Of a DNA stretch of 64,000 nucleotides, positions 39,164 to 47,624 are shown piece by piece. The first letter of the stretch is position 1. Each line of letters starts with the position of its first letter. The stretch is taken from NCBI GenBank assembly GCA_963734065.1, contig CAVTFN010000004.1, positions 558,001 through 622,000 on the forward strand, read 5' to 3'. Made by a program: the position numbers and the translations under genes. Under the pieces are notes generated by a model. The model was not told the DNA's origin. It did not search any database and saw nothing but the letters and a program-made list of their open reading frames with translations. The DNA comes from DATBLE01 sp963734065 (GTDB taxonomy: Bacteria > Actinomycetota > Thermoleophilia > Gaiellales > Gaiellaceae).

Positions 39164-40428
39164 GCGCAGAGACCAGCTACGACATCGCCGTGATCGGCGC
39201 CGGCTACGTCGGCATGCCACACGCCCAGACCTTCGCCGAGGCGGGCAGGAAGGTCGTGCTCGTCGACGTCGTCCAGGACGTCGTCGATGCGATCAACCGC
39301 GGCGAGAGTCACATCAGCGACGTCCCCTCCGAGCAGCTAAAGCCGCTCGTCGAGCAGGGCGCAATCACCGCGACCAGCGACTTCTCCGTCGTCGCCGACA
39401 CCGACGCGATCGTGATCGCCGTCGGCACGCCGTTGTCCGTTCAGCGCGAGCCCGACCTCTCCTACGTCGAGAGCGCCGCCCGCTCGATCGCGCCGCACCT
39501 ACGCAAGGGACACCTGGTCGTGCTCGAGTCGACCACCTACCCGGGGACGACCCGCGACGTCCTCCGGCCGCTGCTCGAGGAGGGCAGCGGGCTCGAGGCC
39601 GGAGCCGACTTCTACCTCGCCTTCGCCCCCGAGCGCGTCGACCCCGGCCGCGAGGACTTCACCATGAAGACGACGCCGAAGGTGGTCGGCGGAATCGACC
39701 AGGCCTCGACCGAGGCGGCCGCCCGCCTCTACGAGGGCGCGGTCGACGACATCCACACCGTCTCGACCGCCGAGGCTGCCGAGCTGACGAAGCTGCTCGA
39801 GAACATCTTCCGGTCGGTCAACATCGCGCTCGTCAACGAGCTCGCCCAGCTCTGCGACCGGATGGGGATCGACGTCTGGGAGGTCGTGGACGCCGCCGCG
39901 ACCAAGCCGTTCGGGTTCATGTCGTTCAAGCCAGGCCCGGGCCTCGGCGGCCACTGCATCCCGCTCGACCCCTTCTATCTCTCGTGGAAGGCGCGCGAGT
40001 ACGACTTCTCGACCCGTTTCGTCGAGCTCGCCGGCGAGATCAACGCGAACATGCCGTACTTCTGCCGCTCGGTGATCTCGCAGGCGCTGAACCACGGCGC
40101 GAGGAAGTCGCTGAGCGGCTCGAAGATCCTGCTCCTGGGGGTCGCCTACAAGTCGGACATCGACGACGTCCGCGAGTCGCCCGCCGAAAAGCTGCTCGTG
40201 CTCCTCCGCAACGCGGGCGCCGACGTCTCCTACCACGATCCCCACGTGGCGGAGTTCGACGGCCTCAGCTCCGTGCCGCTCGAGCCCGAGCGCTACGACT
40301 GCGTCGCGATCGTCACGGCGCATTCCGGGATCGACTACGCGGACGTCGTCCGGCGGGCCAACGTGATCGTCGACTTCCGGAACGCGACCAAGGGCGTCGA
40401 GGTGGACGGGAAGGTCTGGAAGCTGTGA
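39160..40428 (+). CDS. UDP-sugar 6-dehydrogenase (WecC/WbpA type)
   Basis: A 422-residue NAD-dependent enzyme that oxidises C6 of a UDP-HexNAc twice to the uronic acid. The Rossmann motif is VIGAGYVGMPHAQTFAEAG; AVGTPLSVQREPDLSYVES and ESTTYPGTT follow; the catalytic Cys is in GPGLGGHCIPLDPFYLSW near residue 265, and the third domain has LLGVAYKSDIDDVRESP. The ATG overlaps the epimerase stop. Beside an epimerase, a Gfo/Idh protein and a hexapeptide acyltransferase it is more likely to make UDP-GlcNAcA or UDP-ManNAcA than UDP-glucuronate. It ends in a GTGA overlap. Confidence 0.92.
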   Translation: MSAETSYDIAVIGAGYVGMPHAQTFAEAGRKVVLVDVVQDVVDAINRGESHISDVPSEQLKPLVEQGAITATSDFSVVADTDAIVIAVGTPLSVQREPDLSYVESAARSIAPHLRKGHLVVLESTTYPGTTRDVLRPLLEEGSGLEAGADFYLAFAPERVDPGREDFTMKTTPKVVGGIDQASTEAAARLYEGAVDDIHTVSTAEAAELTKLLENIFRSVNIALVNELAQLCDRMGIDVWEVVDAAATKPFGFMSFKPGPGLGGHCIPLDPFYLSWKAREYDFSTRFVELAGEINANMPYFCRSVISQALNHGARKSLSGSKILLLGVAYKSDIDDVRESPAEKLLVLLRNAGADVSYHDPHVAEFDGLSSVPLEPERYDCVAIVTAHSGIDYADVVRRANVIVDFRNATKGVEVDGKVWKL

Positions 40429-41396
40429 CGCGGGTCGGCGTCGCCGGGCTCGGCTACTGGGGACCGAACCTCGCGCGCAACTTCGACGACCTCGCCGACC
40501 TCGCGTGGCTGTGCGACATGTCCTCGGAACAGCTGACGCTGTTCCGAGGAAGGTTTCCGCAGACGAAAGCAACAGCGGTTTTCGACGAGATGCTGGCCGA
40601 CGAAGCACTTCAGGCCGTGGTGATCGCCACGCCGGTGCCGACTCACTACGAGCTGGCGAAGAAGGCACTGGCGGCCGGCAAGCACGTGCTCGTCGAGAAG
40701 CCGCCCGCGATGCGCGCGGCCGAGATGGACGAGCTGGTCGGGCTCGCCGCCGAGCGCGACCTCGTCCTGATGCCCGGCCATTTGCTGCTCTACCACCCGG
40801 GTGTCCAGAAGCTGAAGGAGCTGATCGACGGAGGCGAGCTGGGCGAGGTGCTCTGCGTCTACGGCAACCGCCAGAACCTCGGCATCGTCCGCGCGAACGA
40901 GAACGCGCTCTGGTCGCTCGGCGTCCACGACCTGTCAGTGATCCTGTACCTGCTCGACGAGGAGCCCGAGGTGGCGACCGCGCAGGGCCGCGACTTCCTC
41001 CAGGACGGCGTCGAGGACGTCGTCTTCTGCTACCTCCGCTTCCCCTCCGGAAAGATCGCGCACATGCATCTCTCCTGGCTCGACCCCCACAAGATGCGCC
41101 GGCTGACGGTGGTCGGGCGCGACAGGATGGCGGTCTTCGACGACATGGAGCTCGAGCGCAAGGTGACGATCTACGACAAGGCGCCGTGGAAGCGCGCCGA
41201 GACGTACGGCGAGTGGCAGACGCGGAGCGGCGACATCTTCATTCCCAAGATTCCGACCTCGGAGCCGCTCCGGCTGGAATGCGAGCACTTCCTGCGGCTC
41301 GTCGCGGGCGACGGCGACCGGCAGAAGGTTGCGCGGGACGGCGCGATGGTCGTGCGCGCGCTCGAGCGGCTGACGGACTCCCTGCGTGCCGGCTGA
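40425..41396 (+). CDS. Gfo/Idh/MocA-family oxidoreductase (WbpB-like)
   Basis: A 323-residue NAD(P)-dependent sugar oxidoreductase. RVGVAGLGYWGPNLARNF is the dinucleotide-binding turn, VIATPVPTHYELAKKALAAG and HVLVEKPPAMRAAEMDELV carry the family's catalytic-type EKP motif, and GHLLLYHPGVQKLKELID begins the substrate domain with SLGVHDLSVILYLL. In diacetamido-uronic acid pathways the homologous WbpB oxidises C3 of UDP-GlcNAcA. GTG 40425 overlaps the preceding stop. Assignment to that step rests on the neighbours. Confidence 0.88.
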   Translation: MTRVGVAGLGYWGPNLARNFDDLADLAWLCDMSSEQLTLFRGRFPQTKATAVFDEMLADEALQAVVIATPVPTHYELAKKALAAGKHVLVEKPPAMRAAEMDELVGLAAERDLVLMPGHLLLYHPGVQKLKELIDGGELGEVLCVYGNRQNLGIVRANENALWSLGVHDLSVILYLLDEEPEVATAQGRDFLQDGVEDVVFCYLRFPSGKIAHMHLSWLDPHKMRRLTVVGRDRMAVFDDMELERKVTIYDKAPWKRAETYGEWQTRSGDIFIPKIPTSEPLRLECEHFLRLVAGDGDRQKVARDGAMVVRALERLTDSLRAG

Positions 41397-42030
41397 GGTC
41401 CATCCGACCGCGGTCGTCCACCCGGGCACGGTGCTGGGCGAAGGCGTGCGGGTGCTCGAATACGCGGTCGTCGGCAAGCGGCCCGTCCTCTCGCCGCGCT
41501 CGACCGCCAAGCGCGAGGATCTTCCTCCCGCACAGGTCGGCGACGGCGCCGTGATCTCGACCGGGGCGGTCGTGTTCGCGGGGACGACGATCGGCGCACG
41601 GGCGATCGTCGGCGACCAGGCTTGCATCCGCGAGCGGGTGTCGCTGGGAGACGACGTGGTCGTCGGACGGGGCTCGCTGGTCGAGAACGACACGACGATC
41701 GGGGCGATGACGAAGATCCAGGCCGGTGCCTACATCACGGCGTACTCGACGCTCGAGGACCATGTTTTCGTCGCGCCGTGCGTGGTGACGACGAACGACA
41801 ACTTCATGGGACGCACGGAACGCCGGCACGAGCTGATCAAGGGCCCGGTGATCAGGCGCGGCGCCCGCATCGGCGGCGGCGCAATCCTCTGCCCGGCGGT
41901 CGAGATCGGCGAGGAGGCGTTCGTCGGCGCCGGGGCTGTGGTCGTCCGGGACGTTCCGGCGCGTGCGGTCGTGGTGGGCAACCCCGCCCGCCAGATCCGC
42001 GAAGTTCCCGAGGAGGAGCTGCTGCGGTGA
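41386..42030 (+). CDS. Left-handed beta-helix acyltransferase (WbpD-like)
   Basis: A protein of 214 residues with hexapeptide repeats typical of a left-handed beta-helix: VHPTAVVHPGTVLGEGVRVL, then GAVISTGAVVFAGTTIGARA and IGGGAILCPAVEIGEEAFVG, with the loop HVFVAPCVVTTNDNFMGRTE that carries the acetyl-CoA site in sugar N-acetyltransferases. WbpD acetylates the 3-amino group of the UDP-uronate. It overlaps the oxidoreductase by 11 bases and the next gene by GTGA. The aminotransferase that should make the substrate (WbpE) is not in the window. Confidence 0.88.
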   Translation: MPAEVHPTAVVHPGTVLGEGVRVLEYAVVGKRPVLSPRSTAKREDLPPAQVGDGAVISTGAVVFAGTTIGARAIVGDQACIRERVSLGDDVVVGRGSLVENDTTIGAMTKIQAGAYITAYSTLEDHVFVAPCVVTTNDNFMGRTERRHELIKGPVIRRGARIGGGAILCPAVEIGEEAFVGAGAVVVRDVPARAVVVGNPARQIREVPEEELLR

Positions 42031-42656
42031 GTGGCTACGAGACGGCCAGCCTCGAGGAGCTGCGCCGCGACGACGGCTGGGCGCCGATCCGGCTCGCCCT
42101 CGACATCCGCTCGTTCGGGATCAACGGCTGGACCGGCCGCGAACCGGGCGACATCGTCATCCCGGAGCACGACGAGGCGCCGACCGGGCACGAGGAGCTC
42201 TACCTCGTCACCGCCGGGCGAGCGACGTTCACCATCGGCGAGGAAGAGGTCGACGGGCCTGCCGGGACGATCGTCTTCGTGCGCGACCCGACGCTGCGAC
42301 GAGGCGCCGTGGCACGCGAGCCTGCCACGACCGTGCTCACCGTCGGCGCGAAGCCGGGCGCGGCGTACGTGCCCCGCGCGTGGGAGGCGGATCGCGACGT
42401 GCTCGCGCAGCTCGAGGCGGGCCGGCCGGAGGAGGCGAAGCGTCTCGTCACCGAGGCCCTCGACCGCTACGAGGACCGGAGCGTGCTCCTGTACAACCTC
42501 GCGTGCGCCGAGGCACTGCTCGGCGAGACGGACGGAGCGCTCGAGCACCTTCGTGAGGCGATCGCAGGCGAGCCCAAAGCCGCCGAGTGGGCTCGCGAAG
42601 ACGCTGACCTCGCATCGCTCCAGGACGACCCGCGCTTCGCCGAGCTCCTCGGCTAG
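42027..42656 (+). CDS. Cupin-TPR protein at end of glycan operon
   Basis: A 209-residue protein with an N-terminal cupin (EELYLVTAGRATFTIGEEEV, DGPAGTIVFVRDPTLRRGAV) and a C-terminal region of about 80 residues with a TPR-like repeat (RSVLLYNLACAEALLGETDG). The cupin motif lacks the usual HxH metal set, so it may not bind metal. Function unknown; being translationally coupled to the acyltransferase, it may tune or scaffold the pathway. It is the last gene before a block of dispersed repeats. Confidence 0.78.
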   Translation: MSGYETASLEELRRDDGWAPIRLALDIRSFGINGWTGREPGDIVIPEHDEAPTGHEELYLVTAGRATFTIGEEEVDGPAGTIVFVRDPTLRRGAVAREPATTVLTVGAKPGAAYVPRAWEADRDVLAQLEAGRPEEAKRLVTEALDRYEDRSVLLYNLACAEALLGETDGALEHLREAIAGEPKAAEWAREDADLASLQDDPRFAELLG

Positions 42657-42671
42657 AGCTCGCTCGAGGTC

Positions 42672-42846
42672 GGGCCGCCGGGCTCGTCGGGTCTGACCCC
42701 GGAGGGGTCCGGCCCTACAGGCTGAGCTCGCTGCGGCTCGTTTGGGTCAGGGCCGCCGGGCTCGTCGGGCCTGACCCCGGAGGGGTCTGACCCTACAGGC
42801 TGGGCTCGCTGCGGCTCGTCGGGGTCAGGCCTTCGGGCCAGACCCT
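42672..42846. repeat. Tandem 78-bp repeat of the GGGTCTGACCCC family
   Basis: Two imperfect units with a period of 78 bases (42672-42749, 42750-42827), each reading GGGCCGCCGGGCTCGTCGGG, then CTGACCCCGGAGGGGTC and CTACAGGCTGRGCTCGCTGC. A partial third unit ends at GGCCAGACCCTTTTATGA. AGGCTGAGCTCGCTGCGG recurs in reverse at 61469-61486. The last copy contains the stop codon and part of the C-terminal coding sequence of the luciferase-like gene. Confidence 0.8.
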
Positions 42847-43733
42847 TTTATGACGCCTGCCTGCAGCAGCGACCCGATCGCCTCGATCGACTGCTCCGTG
42901 ATCGGCCGGAGGATCAGGATCGCCTCGTCCGCGCCGGCGTCCTCGAGCGCGCGCAGGTGGGCGACCAGACCGTCCGGGGTGACCGGCTCGACGCTTTCGT
43001 CCGAGCGTGGCCGGCGGACGGCGTCGGGCTCGAGCTCGACCAGCACGCACGCGCTGCGCTCGAGCTCGGCGGGGTCGCGGCCGGCCCGCTCGGCTGCTGC
43101 TCCGATCCGCGTGTTCAGCTCGGCGAACTTCTCGACCGTGTTGCCGTAGCCGGCGTACCACGTGTTCCAGCGGTCGACGTGCGGCAGCGCGGCGGCCAGC
43201 ATCCGCTCCCCGTTCGAGCCGATCATCAGCGGCACCCGGCCGGGCGGACGCGGCAGCAGGATCGCGTCGTCCGCCTGCCAGAAGCGGCCGGCCAGCGTCA
43301 CGCGCCCGCCGGCGAGCATCCGCCGCACGATCTCGAACGACTCCTCGAACCGCGAGACGCGGTGGTCGTACGGCAGCCCGAACGCCCGGTACTCGGTCTC
43401 GTTCCAACCCGCGCCGAGGCCGAGGACGAAGCGGCCGCCGCTGACCTCGGCGACCGTCGCCGCCATCTTCGCCAGTAGCCCGGGAGGGTGGAAGCTCGCG
43501 CAGGCGACGAGCGGGCCGAGCGAGACGCGCTCGGTCACGGCGGCCAGCGCGGCGAGCAGGGTCCACGCCTCCCACGGCCCGCGCTCGGGTCGGCCGTCGC
43601 CGCGGTAGAGCAGATGGTCGCCGAGCCAGATCGAGCCGAAGCCGCCCGCCTCCGCGGCCCGCGCCATCGCGGCGTACTCAATCCAGGGCGCCTCGCGCTC
43701 CACCTCGGGCAACTGCACCCCGACGCGGATCAC
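42825..43733 (-). CDS. Luciferase-like F420/FMN-dependent oxidoreductase
   Basis: A 302-residue TIM-barrel oxidoreductase of the luciferase-like (LLM) superfamily. IRVGVQLPEVEREAPWIEYA starts the barrel; GFGSIWLGDHLLYRGD, RVSLGPLVACASFHPPGLLA, the flavin-phosphate segment GGRFVLGLGAGWNETEYRAF and IGSNGERMLAAALPHVDRWN are typical. F420 is more usual than FMN for such actinobacterial proteins. GTG 43733 overlaps the subtilase stop. The last eight residues (VIKGSGPKA) and the stop are encoded by the dispersed repeat, so the native C-terminus was probably replaced. Confidence 0.85.
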   Translation of the reverse strand: MIRVGVQLPEVEREAPWIEYAAMARAAEAGGFGSIWLGDHLLYRGDGRPERGPWEAWTLLAALAAVTERVSLGPLVACASFHPPGLLAKMAATVAEVSGGRFVLGLGAGWNETEYRAFGLPYDHRVSRFEESFEIVRRMLAGGRVTLAGRFWQADDAILLPRPPGRVPLMIGSNGERMLAAALPHVDRWNTWYAGYGNTVEKFAELNTRIGAAAERAGRDPAELERSACVLVELEPDAVRRPRSDESVEPVTPDGLVAHLRALEDAGADEAILILRPITEQSIEAIGSLLQAGVIKGSGPKA

Positions 43734-45202
43734 GTGGAGCTTTTCGAGATGTGCAGCCGGTACTGCCCGGAGCCCTGCGTCGTCAGCTTGACCTCGACGT
43801 AGTACCAACCCGTGGAGCGCGCCCGGTACACGAGGTGCTCGTTCGGGCCGACGTGCGCCGACTGCGTCAGCCGCCACGTCTGGAGGGCCGCCTGCTGGCC
43901 GATCGACGGCGCCTCCACCACCTGCGTCCCCGGCCGCCAGAGGATCAGGTTCGTGTCCATCCCGGCCGGGCCGCGCAGCCAGACGGACATCGTCTGCCCC
44001 TTGCGCAGCCTGACCCGGTAGACGTCGATGTTGTCGTCCCAGTAGTCGAGCGTCGCCTTGACGTCGATCCCGGTGCCGTAGAGCTTGAAGGCCTGGTTGC
44101 CCGCCTCGTCGTTGCCCTCGTACCGGTCGCGCGGCGGCGGCGGCCCGGCGAGCGCCTTCAGCGCCGCGGCGACGTCGAGGCGTCCCCAGCCGCTGTACCA
44201 GTCGCGCCCGAGCGGACAGCGCACGCAACCGGTTGCCGCGCTGACGTCGTCTGCCGAATGCTCGAGGATCGACATCACCTGGTCGGGCGAGAGCGACGGC
44301 CGGGACCCGATCAGCAGGGCTGCGGCCGCCGAGACCTGGGCCGCGGCATACGACGTGCCGTCGGCAGGCCGGAACTCGGGCGGCCCGCAGAGCGAGTAGC
44401 CCTGGTCTGCGCAGGTCGGGTGAGAGGCGGTCATCGCCCGGGGCAGCGTCGAAACGATGCCGACGCCGGGCGCGGAGATGTCGTTGTAGACCTTGTCGCG
44501 GATCGAAAACGTCGGCACCGTCCCGTCGGCGGCCAGCGCGCTGACGCCCAGGACATGGGGAAGTGCGGCCGGGTAGCTGGCGTAGTGCCACGGCGTCCTC
44601 GGCGCCTCGTCGGCGTTCCCGACCGCGGCGACCACCACCGCTCCCTTCGAGTACGCGTACGCGATCGCGCTCTGCTCGGCGGCCGAGTACGTGTCCTGGT
44701 CCGGGTCGAGCGGATCGCGCAACCCCCCGAGGGACAGGTTGATCACGCGCGCGCCGTTGTCGGCAGCCCAGCGGATTGCCTTCGCCTCCGCCGCGGGCGC
44801 GATCGTTCCGTCTGCGCGGACGACCTTGGCGATCAGCAACTGCGCGGGGAAGGCGATGCCGGCGATCCCCGAGCCGTTGTTCGGCGTCGCGGCGATGATC
44901 CCGGCGACGAAGGTGCCGTGCCCCTGCCGGTCCGTGACGTCGCCGCCGACGAAGCTCTGCTCGTTCAGGATCCGGCCGGCGAACTCGGGATGGTCGAGAT
45001 CGATGCCCGAGTCGACGATCGCGACCCGGACCGGCGCGAGGTTGGCGACCGGAACCTCGGGCCAGAAGTCGAACGCGTGGATCGCGTTCAGGTACCACTG
45101 CTTGACCGCGAGCGGGTCGTTGGGGACGAACCGGTCGCTCCCGGCCGCTCCCGCAGGCATCGCCAGGGCAAGCGTGGCGAGCGCGACCGCGAGCCGCCTC
45201 AT
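43730..45202 (-). CDS. Secreted subtilisin-like serine protease (S8)
   Basis: An exported protease of 490 residues. After a signal peptide (LAVALATLALAMPAGAAG) the S8 domain has Asp64 (AIVDSGIDLDHPE), His95 (RQGHGTFVAGI), the oxyanion Asn in VVVAAVGNADEAP and Ser284 (DGTSYAAAQVSAA). Two nearby cysteine pairs (CADQGYSLC, CVRCPLG) may form disulfides. From about residue 345 a beta-sandwich tail resembles a pre-peptidase/PPC domain (RYEGNDEAGNQAFKLYG, LYGTGIDVKATLDYW). There is no separate propeptide of usual length. ATG 45202 overlaps the SpoIID stop. Confidence 0.93.
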   Translation of the reverse strand: MRRLAVALATLALAMPAGAAGSDRFVPNDPLAVKQWYLNAIHAFDFWPEVPVANLAPVRVAIVDSGIDLDHPEFAGRILNEQSFVGGDVTDRQGHGTFVAGIIAATPNNGSGIAGIAFPAQLLIAKVVRADGTIAPAAEAKAIRWAADNGARVINLSLGGLRDPLDPDQDTYSAAEQSAIAYAYSKGAVVVAAVGNADEAPRTPWHYASYPAALPHVLGVSALAADGTVPTFSIRDKVYNDISAPGVGIVSTLPRAMTASHPTCADQGYSLCGPPEFRPADGTSYAAAQVSAAAALLIGSRPSLSPDQVMSILEHSADDVSAATGCVRCPLGRDWYSGWGRLDVAAALKALAGPPPPRDRYEGNDEAGNQAFKLYGTGIDVKATLDYWDDNIDVYRVRLRKGQTMSVWLRGPAGMDTNLILWRPGTQVVEAPSIGQQAALQTWRLTQSAHVGPNEHLVYRARSTGWYYVEVKLTTQGSGQYRLHISKSST

Positions 45203-46569
45203 GCGGCCGCGACCACCACCTGCAGGACACCGCTCTTGATCGTTCCGGACGAGAGCCGGTACTGCATCGTCTGCGTGGGAGCGACGTCGACCGAGAAGGT
45301 GCCGTCGGGTTGCAGCGCCAGGCTCGGACCGGGCTGCCACGCGCCGCCGGCCGGCGGCTTCTGCTCGAGGACCGGCTTCTGCACCCTGGTCGCCCTGCCG
45401 CTGATCGTCACCGACGCCTCCGGCGCCAGGACCCCGACCGGACGCGACAGCGACAGGACGCCGACGATCATCCACGTCGAGCGCAGCCCGAGCGCGCGGC
45501 GAACGTCCGAGGCCGGCAGGGTGACGTCCCCGTTGCTACCCGTGGCGACGATCGACTTCGCATGACCGGCCGCGGGGACCGGGCGGAGCGAATCGACGCC
45601 CGCGACTCCGAGCAGCTTGGCGGCGGCGGTGCCGGCGACCACCACCGGCCCCCAGTCGTGGTACGGCGAGTACGTGTCCCAGGGGTCGGGGACCGAGACC
45701 AGGTACGGCGTCGGCTTCGCGCCGGTGAAGACGTCGGTGACGGCGGCCGTCCGGCCGCCCGAGCTCGAGAAGAAGAACGTGTTCGCGACCTTGCCGGCGT
45801 ACAGCAGCACCTGCCGCTTCGTTCCGGCGACGGCCTGGTCGCCCACCGGCGTCTCCGCCGAGATCCCGCCGTAGACCTGGTCGCGGGTGTCGTTGTAGAC
45901 GTCGAAGGCGCCGCCGCGGCGGTGGGCGAGCGCGTAGGAGCGGGCCGCGACCGCCTGCGCCTTCACCGCCTCCACGGGCCAGTCGTGCGGCATTTCGCTC
46001 GAGACCACTCCCCGGGTGTACCCCTCGAGCCCGACCGTGTTCACGACGGTCAGGCTCTTTCCGTCGGACGACACGGTGAAGGTGCCGCGATACGGGTTCC
46101 GGAGCGAGAGCGGGCTCTTCCCCGGGATGACCGTGAGCGGGCCGACGAGCTTCTTCGCAGGCTTGCTCGGCGCGACCGTGACCGCCAGATTTACGGCGAC
46201 AGCGTGCTCGCCCGCCGCCAGCTTGCGAACGTTGCCGGCGGCGTCCTGGACCTCGAACGGAGTCGGCGACGACACGACCACCCGCTTCGCGCCCTCCACC
46301 AGGAGCACCTTGATCTTCGTCACCGGCGCCGGCGCGAGCGTCGTGCCGGGGTAGTAGTGGGCGAGGATCTTGTCGTACGCGACGCCGTGCTTCGCGTAGC
46401 CGTACGCGCCCCACTGAGCCATGCCGACGCCATGTCCCCAGCCGTGCCCGGTGATCACGAAGGTGGTCACGTCCACCGTCGTCGGCTTGCCGACTTGCGG
46501 GTCGGCAGCGGCCGGGCCGAGGAGGGCGGCCGTGAGGACGGCGACGAGGACGAGGCGGCGGCTGGGCAT
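45199..46569 (-). CDS. SpoIID/LytB-domain secreted protein
   Basis: An exported protein of about 456 residues. A signal peptide (LVLVAVLTAALLGPAAA) precedes the conserved GHGWGHGVGMAQWGAYGYA and the SpoIID core YTRGVVSSEMPHDWPVEAVK with QAVAARSYALAHR. In endospore formers the Glu in SEMP is the catalytic residue of a peptidoglycan lytic transglycosylase; the same Glu is present here. FFFSSSGGRTAAVTDVFTG is also conserved. The C-terminal 90 residues look Ig-like. ATG 46569 is chosen for the signal peptide; GTG 46590 adds seven residues. It is upstream of and overlaps the subtilase; a wall-remodelling pair is likely. Confidence 0.88.
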   Translation of the reverse strand: MPSRRLVLVAVLTAALLGPAAADPQVGKPTTVDVTTFVITGHGWGHGVGMAQWGAYGYAKHGVAYDKILAHYYPGTTLAPAPVTKIKVLLVEGAKRVVVSSPTPFEVQDAAGNVRKLAAGEHAVAVNLAVTVAPSKPAKKLVGPLTVIPGKSPLSLRNPYRGTFTVSSDGKSLTVVNTVGLEGYTRGVVSSEMPHDWPVEAVKAQAVAARSYALAHRRGGAFDVYNDTRDQVYGGISAETPVGDQAVAGTKRQVLLYAGKVANTFFFSSSGGRTAAVTDVFTGAKPTPYLVSVPDPWDTYSPYHDWGPVVVAGTAAAKLLGVAGVDSLRPVPAAGHAKSIVATGSNGDVTLPASDVRRALGLRSTWMIVGVLSLSRPVGVLAPEASVTISGRATRVQKPVLEQKPPAGGAWQPGPSLALQPDGTFSVDVAPTQTMQYRLSSGTIKSGVLQVVVAAA

Positions 46570-46627
46570 GGAGGCGGGCAGAGCCGGCACCCCAGGCTAG
46601 CCGAAGGTGGTCCCGGTTTACAGGGAT

Positions 46628-47614
46628 TTAACCGAGACGAGCGCCGTACTGCTGCTCGTAGTAGCGCCGGTACTCGCCGCTCTTGATCGGCTCCCACCAC
46701 GCCCGGTTGTCCCGGTACCAGGCGACCGTCTCCGCCAGCCCCGTCTCGCTGAAGGAGTGCTGCGGCGACCAGCCGAGGCCGCGGAGAGTCGAGTCGTCGA
46801 GGGAGTAGCGCCGGTCGTGGCCGGCCCGGTCGTCGACGTAGCGGATCAGGTCCTCGCCCGCCCCGGTGAGCTCGAGGATGCGGTGGGTGACCTCGATGTT
46901 CTCGAGCTCCTCCCCGCCGACGTTGTAGACCTCGCCGCTGCGCCCCTCGCGGAGGACGAGCTCGACCGCTGCGCAGTGGTCCTCGGCGTGCAGCCATTCG
47001 CGGCGCTGGCGACCGTCGCCGTACACCGGCAGCGCCTCGCCGTCGAGCGCGTTCGTCACGAACAGCGGGATGATCTTCTCCGGGTACTGGTTCGGGCCGT
47101 AGGTGTTGGCGGCGCGGGTGATGCACGCGTCCACGCCGAAGGTGCGCACGGCGGCGAGCACCTGGAGGTCGCCGCCGGCCTTCGACGCGGCGTACGGGCT
47201 CGACGGGCGCAAGGGATCGGTCTCGACCGAGTGTTGCTCCTCCGGGATGTCGCCGTACACCTCGTCGGTCGAGACCTGGACGAGCCGCACGCCGGCGTCG
47301 CGCGCCCAGCCGAGCAGGACGTACGTTCCGTGGACGTCGGTCTCGATGAACTCCGCGGCGCCGATGATCGAGCGGTCGACGTGGGTCTCGGCGGCGAAGT
47401 TGACGACCGCGTCGCACCCGGCCGCCGCCTCGGCGACCGTCTCGGCGTCGCAGATGTCGCCGACCACCAGCTCGACGTCGGCGCCCTCGAGGTTCGCCCT
47501 GTTGCCCGAGTAGGTCAGCTTGTCGAGGACCACGACCTCGTCGCCGGCCGCGGCCAGGCGCTTGGCGAAGTGGGAGCCGATGAAGCCGGCGCCTCCGGTG
47601 ACGAGCACTCTCAT
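46628..47614 (-). CDS. rmlB: dTDP-glucose 4,6-dehydratase
   Basis: A 328-residue extended short-chain dehydrogenase that carries out the second step of dTDP-L-rhamnose synthesis. The NAD site is VTGGAGFIGSHFAKRL; the active site shows STDEVYGD and YAASKAGGD (Tyr and Lys), and TRAANTYGPNQYPEKIIPLF, GRQRREWLHAEDHCAAVELV are family hallmarks. Length is typical. ATG 47614 is used; it follows the cyclase gene by ten bases, so it is the last of a minus-strand rhamnose operon together with rmlA, rmlC and rmlD upstream. Confidence 0.95.
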   Translation of the reverse strand: MRVLVTGGAGFIGSHFAKRLAAAGDEVVVLDKLTYSGNRANLEGADVELVVGDICDAETVAEAAAGCDAVVNFAAETHVDRSIIGAAEFIETDVHGTYVLLGWARDAGVRLVQVSTDEVYGDIPEEQHSVETDPLRPSSPYAASKAGGDLQVLAAVRTFGVDACITRAANTYGPNQYPEKIIPLFVTNALDGEALPVYGDGRQRREWLHAEDHCAAVELVLREGRSGEVYNVGGEELENIEVTHRILELTGAGEDLIRYVDDRAGHDRRYSLDDSTLRGLGWSPQHSFSETGLAETVAWYRDNRAWWEPIKSGEYRRYYEQQYGARLG

Positions 47615-47624
47615 CGCTCTCAGC

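Noticed and set aside
42672..42846. CRISPR array
   Set aside because: Only two to three tandem copies with a continuous 78-bp period and no unique spacers; no cas genes are in the window.
45199..46569. Evidence for endospore formation
   Set aside because: SpoIID/LytB domains are common in non-sporulating actinobacteria; no other sporulation gene is present.
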